Source: Sparassis latifolia
Taxonomy: Eukaryota > Basidiomycota > Agaricomycetes > Polyporales > Sparassidaceae
DNA: 64,000 bases
Reading direction: 5' to 3'
Assembly: GCA_018466975.1 (NCBI GenBank)
Contig: CM031562.1
Location: 372,001 to 436,000 of the forward strand
Shown here: in pieces, positions 1-10,061 of the stretch
Position numbering within the stretch: the stretch's first letter is position 1
Layout: every line of letters starts with the position of its first letter
Notes under the pieces: generated by a model
What the model was told of the DNA's origin: nothing
Databases searched by the model: none
What the model saw: only the letters and a program-made list of their open reading frames with translations
Translations under genes and position numbers: made by a program

Positions 1-840
1 ACTTCCCGGTGAGGTGGCTGCTCAACTCTCACAGGTACGTGAGGACAATCGTCGCCTGACGATGGCCATGCACGCCGAGCGCTCCAAGGTCGACCGCCTG
101 GCTGCTGTCACAAAGGTGATGTATGATACTCTGACAAAGGCGTTCCCCGGTGGCGGTAAGTTTAGCCCTTTATCCTGTACGGCCCGCCTGACGCGCTCAT
201 AGTACCCATCGCGTTCCCGAACGATATCCTCGAGACCGCCGACAGCCCGAACATATACATTACTTCGCCGACGAACGCAATACCGAGCTCCAACTCGTTC
301 CCGGCGTCGCTTTCGAGTCTTCCGAATCCCTCGTTACACTCGCTGCATTCGCTCTCGCCAGGTTCAAGTCCCACCGCCTCCGAGTTCCCGTCTCACACTC
401 ACACACCTCACACGCTTTCGCGACAGCACTCTTTTCAGCACATTCCTTACGACACGATGCACACGCACCCCGGGTTGACGCACGTATCTTCTGCGCGGTA
501 CGAGGCCGCCCTGTCCACCCCACTTCCGCCATCCCCCGGTGGACCAGGAGATGCGTTTGATGAGCGAGTAGGCGCGAAGCGGCAACGCACCGGGCCGCCG
601 CCTGCCGGTAGCATAAGCGCCGGTGGCGAGAAGAAGGGTTCACGCGCACGGAGCGACTCTGCCCCGCTCGGGTACGGCTTCGGGTCTGGCTGGACGCAGA
701 CGCGCCCACGGAGCGGAAGCGGGCTTGGATCAAGGATGCGCAGGGACGAAGGCCCCATTCCTAACCTTACGGGGATGCGCGGGCACGCTCTGCCCATCCT
801 CTCGATACCCTCTCCTGGGAAGCAGTCGCCCGGATCGTAG
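1..840 (+). CDS. HSF-type transcription factor, C-terminal part (5' truncated by window)
   Basis: Only the 3' end of the gene is present. The first exon runs from before base 1 to 155, an intron occupies 156-202 (gtaag...catag), and the second exon ends with TAG at 838-840. The frame is open across the junction. The visible protein starts with a short coiled coil (QLSQVREDNRRLTMAMHAER), then VDRLAAVTKVMYDTLTKAFP, then a segment ending NIYITSPT. This resembles the trimerisation region and following linker of basidiomycete heat-shock-factor proteins. The rest is a Ser/Pro/His-rich, low-complexity tail of about 200 residues with a basic KRQRTG stretch that could aid nuclear import. The DNA-binding domain would lie to the left of the window, so HSF identity is inferred from the coiled coil alone. 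A bZIP or Skn7-like regulator is the main alternative. Confidence 0.55.
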
Positions 841-3103
841 TGCGGAGTGGCTAGCGCGCGCGTCCTGTGAAAATCGGTGTGGAGCGGGGAGGACTGGCTC
901 CCCCCGGGACGCTTGATGCTGTGCCTTGTTTGCGGACGTGTGAAGTGTGTACGTATACTTGCCGCTCATTTATCCCTCCGGGAGGAGGGGAGAGGAGAGA
1001 GAAAAAGGAAACACAAAAAGTGGGTTCTTCTTTGTTCCGTCGGGCTGCTTCCGTTGTGTACCGGGCTGTTGCTCTTTGCTTGTAGATTGTGCCGTTCTTG
1101 CCTCTCCGTTCAACTTCGTTAACGTGCATACCCGCTGTCTTTGTCCGTTTGCTTCATCCCGTGTGCATCCGCTCCATCTTCATTCATAGTTGCATTGCAC
1201 CTGCGTTGGCTCCCCTTCATGGTCTCTCGTTCGCTGCCTCATCCATAGACGTGTATTATCATGATCCAAGCTTTCCCGCAAAAAATAAGCATACCAGACA
1301 GTTGTATACCTCCCCATCGCGCAGCCGATAGCTGTATACAACTTACAGCTACGCCATCTCAGTTCGGGCGTACCTCCGCGTGACGTAACGCGGTATGCCC
1401 ATGTGCTCGCGCACCGCTGAGTAACCTGCACCGCGCTGCGAGCGCCGCCTAGGGCTGTGTCCGCGCGCCATGTGCACATGCATCTCTGCATCACACACGA
1501 GATACCTGTGAGGTGGCGGTAAAAGCCCCGCGCGTGGGTGCTGGGCCGCAATGTGATCAGCGTCGATAGGTAGCGTGCATTCTGGGGTGGCCACTCATGC
1601 GCCGCGGTCAATGTCGTTTGCGGACAGAGCGCGGATCGTCCACGTGCGCGGGGCATGTGTTTCGGACTTTGGACGGGGTGCTGGTGCTGCGGGCATGGGA
1701 CTCGAGCTTCCTGCTCGAGCTGGAGTTCTTGGACCTGCAGGCTCCTGCCTGCAGGGGATACGCATCGGCAAGTGCCTTGATGATGCAAAGTGGGAGCCAA
1801 CACGCCGGAGGCTGGCGGAGATGCAGTTCTCGGCTCCGTGGAATGGGTCTTGATATCATCCACGTCTGTCGCTGATTTCATTGGCTGATTCTCAGATGAT
1901 GGTACTTGTTGAATGATGATCTTCGGAGGAAGAGCCGGAAGTACGCACCGATAGGCTCGGAGAGCTGCGAGAGTATGATATGTGCAGACATCACGTTGAT
2001 CCCTAGCGGTTAACGTTCATCTCGCGTTTGCGTCTGCTCGTGACCTATAGCCAATGCGCAAGCATGCTCCATTCATTCCCACTGGATTCACGGTATACGT
2101 CAATCAAGCGTCGAGCACGCCCGGCGAACGCACGTAGCCAGCTCATCCCACTAGCGGTCGAAAAGGTCTGCTCCTGAATTAGCTGAATCTGTGACGATTA
2201 AATGACAGTACTGATAGATGCCCGGCAGGCAGCTATGTATGTATGCACTCACCACTACAATACGAAAGACTGTGCACTGACTCGGATGTGAATCCCGAGC
2301 ACATGAACTTCGAAAAAACACACTATTCCATCTCGAGTATCTCCTAGTTTGAACTAGATAGTGAGCTAACATGACCATGAGCCGTTCTAATTTAAGGTGT
2401 GGCGTAAACTACGGAGCACACACTTACCTAAAAACACAGCCCAGTTCCAATGGTCCTTGTGAACGGTGACTTCGATGGTAAGAACTGTTGGATCAGTGTC
2501 ACTTGTGGTTCAGCCTGGTTCCCTGGACACGCTGTGGCAGACTTGGCCATCAAAACCTGCAGAAAAGCAGGATAATGAACTGAAACACTACTGTCATGAC
2601 CCTTGCTGAGCGAGCGCGTTCCGAGATGGTTTGAGCCCTAGGTAGAGATTGCTCCTGTGGCGCTGGCCCGGGCAGACGACAACATCCTTCCGGACTGTCC
2701 CGTTTCATAATGTCACGTGGACGTGACACACGCGTACCCGCCTTGCTCGGTCATTGGCGGCTGTTGCACCTCTCCGTCCCAAGTACTGCCATCCTTCCGC
2801 CTGCGCATGCATGTCGGGAGCGATTTCGTATCTCCTGCTCTTCTAAACTGATCGCCAGTCCATTCTACGCCACAATCGTCGTGTTATCAAATCGTCAGAA
2901 TGAGTCTGTTCACTGGTATAGGTTCGTGCTCTATTTTGCTGACACGACTAGTACTTGGCTATTTCTGACGTGCACCCGATGGTCCAGCGTGCTTTAGTGC
3001 ATCTGTACCAACCTCTGTACAACAGGCATGGGGTAAATATGCAATCATAAGCCTTTCGTGATGGTTCTTCTTGAAGTTGAATATTGTATGTTTCAAGTTA
3101 CCT
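841..3103. other. Long intergenic stretch with no recognised gene
   Basis: This 2.2-kb stretch follows the HSF-like gene. Open frames on both strands (for example 1180-1881 minus, 2710-2997 plus) have arginine/cysteine/histidine-rich composition and no family signature, so I treat them as chance frames. The first few hundred bases are probably 3' UTR. Two neighbouring small hairpins lie at 1701-1755. Nothing else was recognised. Confidence 0.5.
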
Positions 3104-4159
3104 ATGGCGGAAGAGTATTACAGCAGAAAAACGGACAGAAAAATGTCTAAAGCGAGATTTTACTTCTGCGATGGCATGGAAGATCCAGCGCTGTCTGAGT
3201 AAGTGTGACGCTGAAAAGGTCACAGTGCTAAGTTGCGAACCGATGCTTTCAGGTTTTTGCAGGAGTCCATCGTCGTTTGTTCTTTCAGGTCCTCTTATCA
3301 TCATTCAGTAAATCTTTATGATTTTTTGGTTCCATAGGTATTTCACTCGGCGTGGATCGCTGATGCCGTCACAGCCAGCTTCCAAACTCCCATGGCTCGA
3401 TATGTCCTTGATGGTCCGTTTCACTGGTCCCCAGTGCTATGGGCTCACTTCATCCTGTGACGCAGGGCGATACCGCGTCAACCATCACACCTCGCAAAAA
3501 CATCTCACTTCGAAGACCCTCCCGTCACTCCTGACCAAGCAGAGAAGCTGCCAGCCTACTCTCCCCCACGCGCACGTAAAAAACACCAGGATCCTCCACC
3601 CGCGACCGGAAACAATTCTACTTCCTCAGACCCTGAAAAATCCACTTCTGTTCTTCCTCATTCTGATGTTTCCAAGAAGCGCCAATTGCCTATTGATGAG
3701 GACGAGTCGCAACCTGACAACCGGCCTCAGAAGAAAGTTCGCATCGTCAAATTCCTCCCCAAAGATCCAGCTAGGAAGAAGGAAGATCACCCTCACAAGG
3801 AAATCAATAAACCTGCAACGGTCCCGAGCCTCGATCTGCGCAAGTTCTCCGTCCCGTCGAAGACCTTTTTCAAGTACAAGAAGATTCCGGACACCACACA
3901 GAAAGCACAACAAGACGAGAACATGTAAGCCTCTTCAGAACCGAGTTTCTTGTGCCGTCGATTCATTCTACCCCTCAGTTCCGAAAGGCAGGAATTTTGG
4001 AAGACTATCCTCGACCCAACCACCACTTCTCCCACTGTCTCCGTCTCTACGGCCCTCCAGGCCCTTCGCGAGGCGCCGATCGCTACCAAGGCCGTACGAT
4101 TCAAGCCAGGTCTGCAGCACATGGGAAAGGAGTTCCGCTGCTACTATGCGCTCGAATGA
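3104..4159 (+). CDS. Unrecognised basic, Pro/Lys-rich protein, five exons
   Basis: Proposed exons are 3104-3198, 3253-3288, 3338-3403, 3466-3924 and 3988-4159. They sum to 828 bases (275 residues) and stay in one frame. The well supported part is exons 4-5: a long hydrophilic region rich in Pro, Lys, Ser and Asp, with a KKRQLPIDEDE stretch and RPQKKVRIVKFLPKD that look like nuclear localisation signals. It ends in a compact segment beginning QEFWKTILDP and finishing in FRCYYALE. The N-terminal exons contain ARFYFCDGMEDPALSEFLQE, which looks protein-like but matches no family I know. The exon 5 acceptor is an AAAG at 3984-3987; the nearby CTCAG would shift frame into a poorer reading. Function unknown. 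The small 36-bp exon and unusual donor (GTCCTT at 3404) make the 5' half uncertain. Confidence 0.5.
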
Positions 4160-4490
4160 CCGAGTCTTGAACGCGAAGTTTTATCCGAAGCATGCTCTCG
4201 TAATATTGTTGTCGACTTGCAGCGTTCAGTTGTCTTGCACCTTGCTGTTATTGTTCCCTTCTCTCTGGACATCATCTTCTTGTAGCTGTATCGCTCGCCT
4301 GTGTATTTCTCCCAAATTCTGTATTGCAATCAACCGTGTTTTTGGTCTGTCTCCAGTACCTCCGGCCGTGGATGAAGCCGTGAAAAATCGGAGTGCAGCG
4401 GTTTCCCACGCCCGTATTCGTGCCGTGTTTGCAAACGCCTTCCTCTCCTTCATCATTCGTTCCAGCGAGTCTGCCACTCTACATCGACGG
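4160..4490. other. Intergenic region upstream of ATP4
   Basis: The end of the preceding transcript and the ATP4 promoter share this 331-bp gap. Frames on both strands cross it, but none shows a recognisable domain. Confidence 0.5.
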
Positions 4491-5551
4491 ATGGCGTCCA
4501 GGATTGCCATAAACTCGCTGAAGGCATCAGGTATGCAGATTGCAATGCAAAAATTGTGCACACAATTCTGAGGCTTTTCCCCAGCGCCCCGCGTGCGACC
4601 TCAGGTCGCAGCTGCCATTCCTCGAGCTGTCCAAGCGTACGTGCATTATCCTCTCCTCTCTTTTCGGAGCTATAACAAGGGGGACACTAACGTATCGAAT
4701 CTATGGTGGGCTGTAGTCGCGGGATGGCGAGCAAGCCCCCTCCGGCTGAGCGCGCGTCGGAGATCATTAACAAACTCCCATCCTCGCCCAACCTCATCAC
4801 CCGGACGGGCACCGCGATCCTCGGTACGGGTCTACTCGCAACTGCGATCTCGAATGAGCTTTACGTCGTGAACGAGGAGTCGGTCATTCTCGTAGGCTTC
4901 GCCGTCCTCGTTGCCTTCATTGCTAAGGTGCGCACTCTGCTGTCACGTCGCATACACGTCTGCTACTCTGCAGCACGGATGCTGGTAGATGGGTCGTGGC
5001 TAATAATCGTGCAGAGCATCCGGGATCCGTACCGCGACTGGGCGGAAGGTCATATCCAGCGCATCAAGGGCGTGCTCGAGAAGTCCCGTATGGAGCACAC
5101 GCAAGCCGTGAAGGACCGCATCGAGTCTGTTGAACAGATGAAGGACGTTGTCTCCATTACCCAGGGCCTCTTCGCGCTATCTAAGGTGCGTTCCACGCAT
5201 ATACCCACATGGTCATCCTCTTATACGCTCGTGGACTGCAGGAGACCGCGCAGCTGGAATCCGAGGCGTTCGTGCAGCGCCAGAAGGTTGTCCTTGCGGC
5301 GGAGGTGAAGACGGTGCTGGACAGCTGGGTACGGTTCGAGCAACAGGAGAAGGAGAATGAGCAGGCTGAGCTCGCGAGGGCGATCATTGACAACGTCCTA
5401 AAGAGCATCAAAGATGAAAAGACGCAGAGGGACATCTTGACCAACGTCGTTACGGAGGTCGAGCGTGAGTGCTCTCCGATATTCATTGGTCTTCCGCTCC
5501 ACCAGCCTGACCTCAATATTTGCAGAACTTGTCAAGAGCAAAGCCATCTAG
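4491..5551 (+). CDS. ATP4: Mitochondrial F1Fo ATP synthase subunit 4 (subunit b)
   Basis: Peripheral-stalk subunit b of the inner-membrane ATP synthase, which holds F1 static relative to Fo. Six exons (4491-4530, 4585-4636, 4717-4927, 5015-5185, 5242-5464, 5526-5551) give 723 bases and 240 residues, the usual fungal length. The N-terminus MASRIAINSLKASAPRVRPQ is a basic amphipathic mitochondrial presequence. It is followed by the family core with a hydrophobic membrane pair (about residues 60-105, including VILVGFAVLVAFIAK), then the charged stalk helix starting SIRDPYRDWAEGHIQRI and containing FVQRQKVVLAAEVKTVLDSW and DNVLKSIKDEKTQRDIL. The protein ends VKSKAI. The start was chosen because it gives the presequence. 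A downstream Met (in GMASKPPP) would lose targeting. Every exon boundary has canonical GT...AG. Confidence 0.93.
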
Positions 5552-6002
5552 GTCATTCTGTAATGTCGACAGTTTAATAGACTGGCACCAAGCGTTTTTC
5601 TGCATGCGCGAACTGAGTATTCTTCTTTGGCCGGTGATCTTGTGCTTACTGCTTCATCGCAGCACAAGGAGCATCCGCGATAAATCTCGGTTACCTTGTG
5701 CGAATGCCCGCTTTACCCTCTCATCCGGCATGTCGGTGGACGAATTTGAAGCCCAGAAATTCAGTCTGTCCTCTGTCCTTGCTATCTGATGCTAGTGTAT
5801 ATTTCTGTCGTTTCTGAAGAGTGCATCGACCTTCCCATGCTGTTCTTTGTGTTATGGGCAAGACCTATCGGTCTGAGCTGGGTACCTGTCACGTCCGGAC
5901 CTGTCAACACTTGTATGGAGTGCTTCCGAAAGCGGACCAACGCCATGTTGACCACTGGCCGCATCCTCTTCCTCGTCTCTCTTACCGTATATCAATTTTC
6001 TA
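5552..6002. other. Intergenic region between ATP4 and the GH23 gene
   Basis: This contains the ATP4 3' UTR and the promoter of the next gene. Frames here are short and show no domain. Confidence 0.5.
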
Positions 6003-7246
6003 ATGAAATTAGCCTCTCTTTTACTTCTGTTGGCCGGTGCAGCGGGTCCTGCGGCGGCCAGCCATTCCCACTCGAGCATCTCGCGGTTGTCTCATCGGCA
6101 TGGCCATGTTTCTCGCGCGACCCGTCGAGAACTCACGCTCAGTAAACGTTGCAAAACCAAGGATAATCGGAAGTCGAAGGTCAGTTGCGAGACTACTCAG
6201 AGTAGGAAAGAGTTATCATAGTTTTCTGCAGAGCAATTCCGATAACGATCCGGGGAACGACTACAGCGGTACCGGTGGAGGCTACAATGGTGGATCAACT
6301 ACTGGTCAGTCGTCCGGAGTCATCAATGTGCCGTCGTCGTGCGGGCCCATCGGTGCTACTGGTGAGTGCTGCATGAGGCAATATCTGCCTTCTCACGTAT
6401 GCGACGCGTCCCAGTGGAAGTCACCCCCACGACGGGCCCAAACGGAGCCATTGACTGGCTCAACTGCGGCGTGAACGACAGCGGCTGGCGACCGCCCTTC
6501 GTGCGCGTCTCCGACATCATCGCGAAGAACCTGACCGAGGCGATCCAAGAAGACGGTAGCCCGTTCCGGGCATGTGACGCGTACATCGATACATTCGAAC
6601 AGTATGCCGCACAGTATGGAGGTACGCTGGTCATTATGTTTCGTGCGCGTCGTTGATGTTTCGTTTGCAGTGCCTGCAATACTAGTGGCAGCGATCGCTA
6701 TGCAGGAGAGCAGCTGCGATGCGGGGACCGTCGGTGGTGGGGGCGAGCAGGGTCTCATGCAGCTGACGCAGGACAAGTGTGGAGGCGCGCCGGGAGGTGA
6801 CTGCAAAGATCCAGTGAGTCGTACATACAGACTGACGACGCACCTGTCGTGTCTGACGATGTATAGGACTTTAACATTCGAGCTGGCGTCGAGTACTTCA
6901 GTGAAATGCTGCGGAGCAATGGTGAAAGCCTACTGCTTACCATGGGAAACTACAATGGCTGGCCACTGGGGATGACATACGTGCGTGCCTTCCTCCTCCA
7001 TGCAGACGTTCGCTGACCTTGCGCATGCGCGTATTTACAGGACGATGCAACCGCTGCTGGTGATACTTCTTGCTGCACATGCCAGAACAACTTAGACTAG
7101 TGCGTCGAGTGGGCTTGTCTGACGCTGAGCTGACAGACTCGTTTCATAGCTTGCAGCAGACATTCAATGGATGGGTGTTAAACGTGGATCCGTACTCGAG
7201 CACCCCTCCGATTGGCAAGTACTTCAACCTGAACAAGTGTCACTGA
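6003..7246 (+). CDS. Secreted lysozyme-like protein, GH23 / SLT lysozyme fold
   Basis: Likely cleaves the glycan strands of bacterial peptidoglycan outside the cell. Seven exons (6003-6179, 6232-6361, 6415-6621, 6671-6813, 6867-6980, 7041-7099, 7150-7246) sum to 927 bases, 308 residues. The N-terminus MKLASLLLLLAGAAGPAAAS is a classical signal peptide, followed by a basic/His-rich propeptide-like stretch and a Gly/Ser/Thr linker. The catalytic domain starts near residue 105 with NGAIDWLNCG. It shows ILVAAIAMQESSCD (the E of the ES motif is the expected catalytic acid), then GGGGEQGLMQLTQDKCGG, the SLT signature GLMQL, then RAGVEYFSEML and GNYNGWP. Cysteine pairs (SCCTC near the end) suggest disulfides. 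Neighbours are unrelated housekeeping genes. A chitinolytic role is possible but less typical for this fold. Confidence 0.85.
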
Positions 7247-7510
7247 GTCAATATCTGCAGCGTCGAGTTGATTCTCCCCAGTGTCTATCATATTTTCATT
7301 ATGTCCACATTCCTAGCAATGTATGAATAATATTGAACATCTACTGGTAGTGTACACTCTAAAGCTATGCGATGCCGGACATACGTAGTCTTCATCCAAT
7401 GTGTCACAAACTAGCTTTTAAAAAGATAAGAATCCCACTCAATCCATTTGCTGAAGGCCACAACTTGTCAACTGACAAGTGGAAGTTCTCCAACAAATGA
7501 AAAGAAAGGA
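7247..7510. other. Intergenic gap between GH23 gene and U2 snRNA
   Basis: AT-richer spacer that holds the 3' UTR of the GH23 gene and the 3' flank of the U2 RNA gene, which converge here. No open frame of note. Confidence 0.5.
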
Positions 7511-7698
7511 TCCCCCGACGACACAAGCCGTTACTGCAATAGCAAGGTCATCGCATCCCAGTGTTGCAAGCAGAGCACCGAAAACAAGGGCGGCAAAAAT
7601 TAGATAACCAATAATGGAGGCGGTGCCTCCATAATAGTGGTTAAACTATTAAGAACAGATACTACACTTGATCTAAGCCAAAAGGCCAGAGTGGTGAA
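7511..7698 (-). ncRNA. U2: U2 spliceosomal snRNA
   Basis: Read on the minus strand, the gene has the conserved 5' block CTTTTGGCTTAGATCAAGTG followed by TAGTATCTGTTC, which includes the GUAGUA branch-point recognition sequence (plus positions about 7650-7685). Next come two perfect hairpins: stem IIa (TAATAGT / ACTATTA) and stem IIb (TGGAGGC-ACC-GCCTCCA, about 7612-7630). These are followed by an Sm site (AATTTTTG, about 7594-7601) and a 3' stem-loop whose loop TATTGCAGTA (about 7530-7541) is the U2B''-binding loop IV, closed by GATGAC/GTCGTC. The ends are approximate, but about 188 nt matches the usual U2 length. Transcription is toward the GH23 gene. It base-pairs with intron branch sites in the spliceosome, in line with the intron-rich genes around it. 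Confidence 0.93.
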
Positions 7699-7718
7699 GA
7701 TTTTGGATGTTCCTGCCC

Positions 7719-7732
7719 GCCTCTTATACTGC
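7719..7732 (-). promoter_or_regulatory. Putative TATA element of the U2 snRNA gene
   Basis: On the minus strand the sequence AGTATAAGAGG lies about 25-30 bp upstream of the inferred U2 5' end, the spacing expected for a Pol II TATA box. Assignment is by position only. Confidence 0.5.
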
Positions 7733-8097
7733 AGGAGAAGTGCGCACGGACCCCACCGCGTTTGTTCCGCGCAAAGAACGCGAACGCGTCCGAATCATCA
7801 CGTGCTACTATCCAGTACTCCCAACAGTTTAACATTAATCACTCTACATGTAGTACCTGCTGCATCTGACAGAGGCTGTGACATTTGAAGCGAAGACCTT
7901 TGAGATTACTTACGTGCCGCTGTAAGCGTACCTTGCGAAATATCTCATCCTTTGTTGAGGCCCGCGAGAGGAGGTTGGTGAATCGTTGATCTAACCCACC
8001 GACGCTTTCTGACCAACCTCGTTGACGAACCGCGCGCAAGCTCGTACGTGTTACTCCATGTCAGATCACTGGTGATTCCTAACTTTGCTGTCTCAGA

Positions 8098-9044
8098 CAG
8101 AAATGGATGTCCTGCCGCTACCACCCGCATTGAGAATCTATGGTATGATGATGGTAGTGTCATATTGGTGGCAGGAACCTCCGCATTCCGGGTTCACTGT
8201 GGTATCCTATCGCAATATTCATCAGTCTTTCGAGATCTGTTCATGGTTCCTCAGCCTCCTCCAAATGAGTGCCCCCAGATGATCCTCTCCATTTGCAATA
8301 TACTCTGAGTTGCATTCATGATGTCATGTAAGACCCCTTCTCAGCTCTCTGTCCCTCCGACTAAGTCTGCATGATGTCAGGTTCCTTGACAAGATGAGAC
8401 GGTCACAGGAGCCTATTCCCGTTGCTGTTGGGATCATCAGTCTGTCGCACAAGTATAATATCGAATCTCTTCTCGATAAAGCTATCTCTCGCTTGAAGGA
8501 AATATATCCGACTGTCGTTGGACAGCTGGATGCACTTGGGCGGGACATCCTGTACAATTATCCGTCTCATGCTCATGCCATCCCTCTTATTAATGTCGCG
8601 CGCCAAATCCAGCCATCTGCACTGGATGACCTACTCCCTTTTGCTTTCTAGCTCTGCGCACAGCTTAGTACAAGACTCCTTGTCGAGGGTTTGTTGCATC
8701 CATATGGCAGTCGCGAGCGTTTGTCCCCCGATGATCTCCAAAGGTGCATCGAGGGCAAGGTTGTGCTCAAGGGTGTTGGCCTCGACATCATCGGAAATGC
8801 GACAATAACCATCGCGGTTTGCGGCCGATGCACCGAAGACTACCCTTGTAAAACTGAGATACCACTCCTCCTGTTCTTGGAGTGGCGTGACTCCAGTGAC
8901 GTTCTGTCATCATCGTGGGATTTACTTGCAAGTATCGACCGCTGGACAATAAAATGCAAACCATGTCGGGAGATAGTTAAAGATGCCATCAAGAAGACGC
9001 GTGTGGAAGTCTGGGACCAGCTTCGTCAAACCTTCGTGCTGTGA
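8098..9044 (+). pseudogene. Broken BTB/POZ-domain protein gene
   Basis: Agaricomycete-expanded BTB family, of unknown cellular role, with probable protein-protein or ubiquitin-adaptor function. The BTB core is obvious: WYDDGSVILVAGTSAFRVHC (about 8130-8190), then GILSQYSSVFRDLFMVPQPP. At about 8270-8280 the frame must shift to continue with DDPLHLQYTLSCIHDV. An intron (about 8332-8381) joins FLDKMRRSQEPIPVAVGI and LSHKYNIESLLDKAISRLKE. At 8649-8651 an in-frame TAG interrupts LPFAF / LCAQLSTRLLVEG, after which the same frame runs on through GSRERLSPDDLQRCIEGK to a natural end at 9042-9044 (LRQTFVL). No ATG lies in frame upstream of the BTB core. One frameshift plus one nonsense change make this a pseudogene unless the assembly is wrong at both places. 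Confidence 0.8.
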
Positions 9045-10061
9045 TAACAAGGTACTGGATGTTACTGTCTTCCGAGTTATGGTACGCCGTGTGAGCCTCC
9101 CATATGTCCATTTCAGAGTGGAATGTGGACTGATTTATGTCTTGCTAGCCATAGCCTTTTTCTGCTGAATTCGGTCGGATCCATTTTTTCGATATCTGCT
9201 GTGGCCTGTGGGCAACAAGCAATGGTTTCTGTGCTTGTCTTCGTGAGATCAGATCCGCACACTCTGTCTTCTGCATCATATTGAAGGACAAATTTGCAGA
9301 TTCTACATGGACTTGTTCAGAGGAAAATCTTATTCCTTCGCACCTTCCTGTATTTTGGTATTGGCATGTGTCTTGGAACTATGGGACCTGCTCACCACAT
9401 GAAGATGATATTGTCACATGCCGCATTTGCAATGACCCACTGCCTGAACGCCATGCACGATCCAGCAGTCCGTTGACGTGCCCTCATAATTGAAGGCCTG
9501 CGCATTGACCAACCTCTGGGATCAGAGATTCTGCGTCTATAACCGCGCGTTGTGCCACTGTGGTCTCTGCTTGATGCATTTCGGTATACTCACTCAGGGT
9601 CTTTATCTCTATAGTGCCGTTACTACTCATCATGGACTTCTCTTCCGTGCTTCGCTGTGGCTCGCAGAACCACAGCAGACCACTGCGCGTATCAACACAT
9701 GTCGATTGTGTCTTCCGCAGCGGTGGGTTTGATTGAACCTTGAGCGCTGAACCCAAAGATGCAGTCATATTGCAGGGTCTCATCACATTCAATCCGCATT
9801 GCTCTTTTTGATAATGGAGATTCGAGAAGCTCGAGCGTCTCGCCCTTTGCTATTAAGGATACTGCGCTTATCTTCCTCGACACGTCTCAAGCACCCTTCC
9901 TATAAAATCCTCCTCGCGCTGTCTAGGAGAACAGAACCTTCTAGATAAGATTGCGTGTTGGATACTGATTGTTTTCCGCCGTAAGTCATTTGAAACTCGA
10001 ACCTGCCGATAAATTGATTGTTGAGTTTCTGTTTACATCCCCGTGCAGCCAGACTCATCAC
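9045..10061. other. Intergenic stretch, no confident gene
   Basis: Several frames of 60-100 codons exist, for instance minus 9692-9883, with mixed protein-like composition, but none joins to a convincing gene or matches a family I recognise. The right end borders the duplicated LisH-gene segment. Confidence 0.45.

Noticed and set aside
1180..1881. 233-codon minus-strand open frame
   Set aside because: Composition is Arg/Cys/Thr/His-rich, with no domain, no splice continuation and GC-driven openness; no support beyond length.
3318..4571. 417-codon plus-strand open frame
   Set aside because: It runs through the hydrophilic gene in another frame and into the ATP4 presequence region. The exon model in the other frame ends in coherent sequence, so this one is a shadow.
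9484..9883. Minus-strand frames upstream of the LisH copy
   Set aside because: Mild protein-like look, but no start, no partner exon and no family match.
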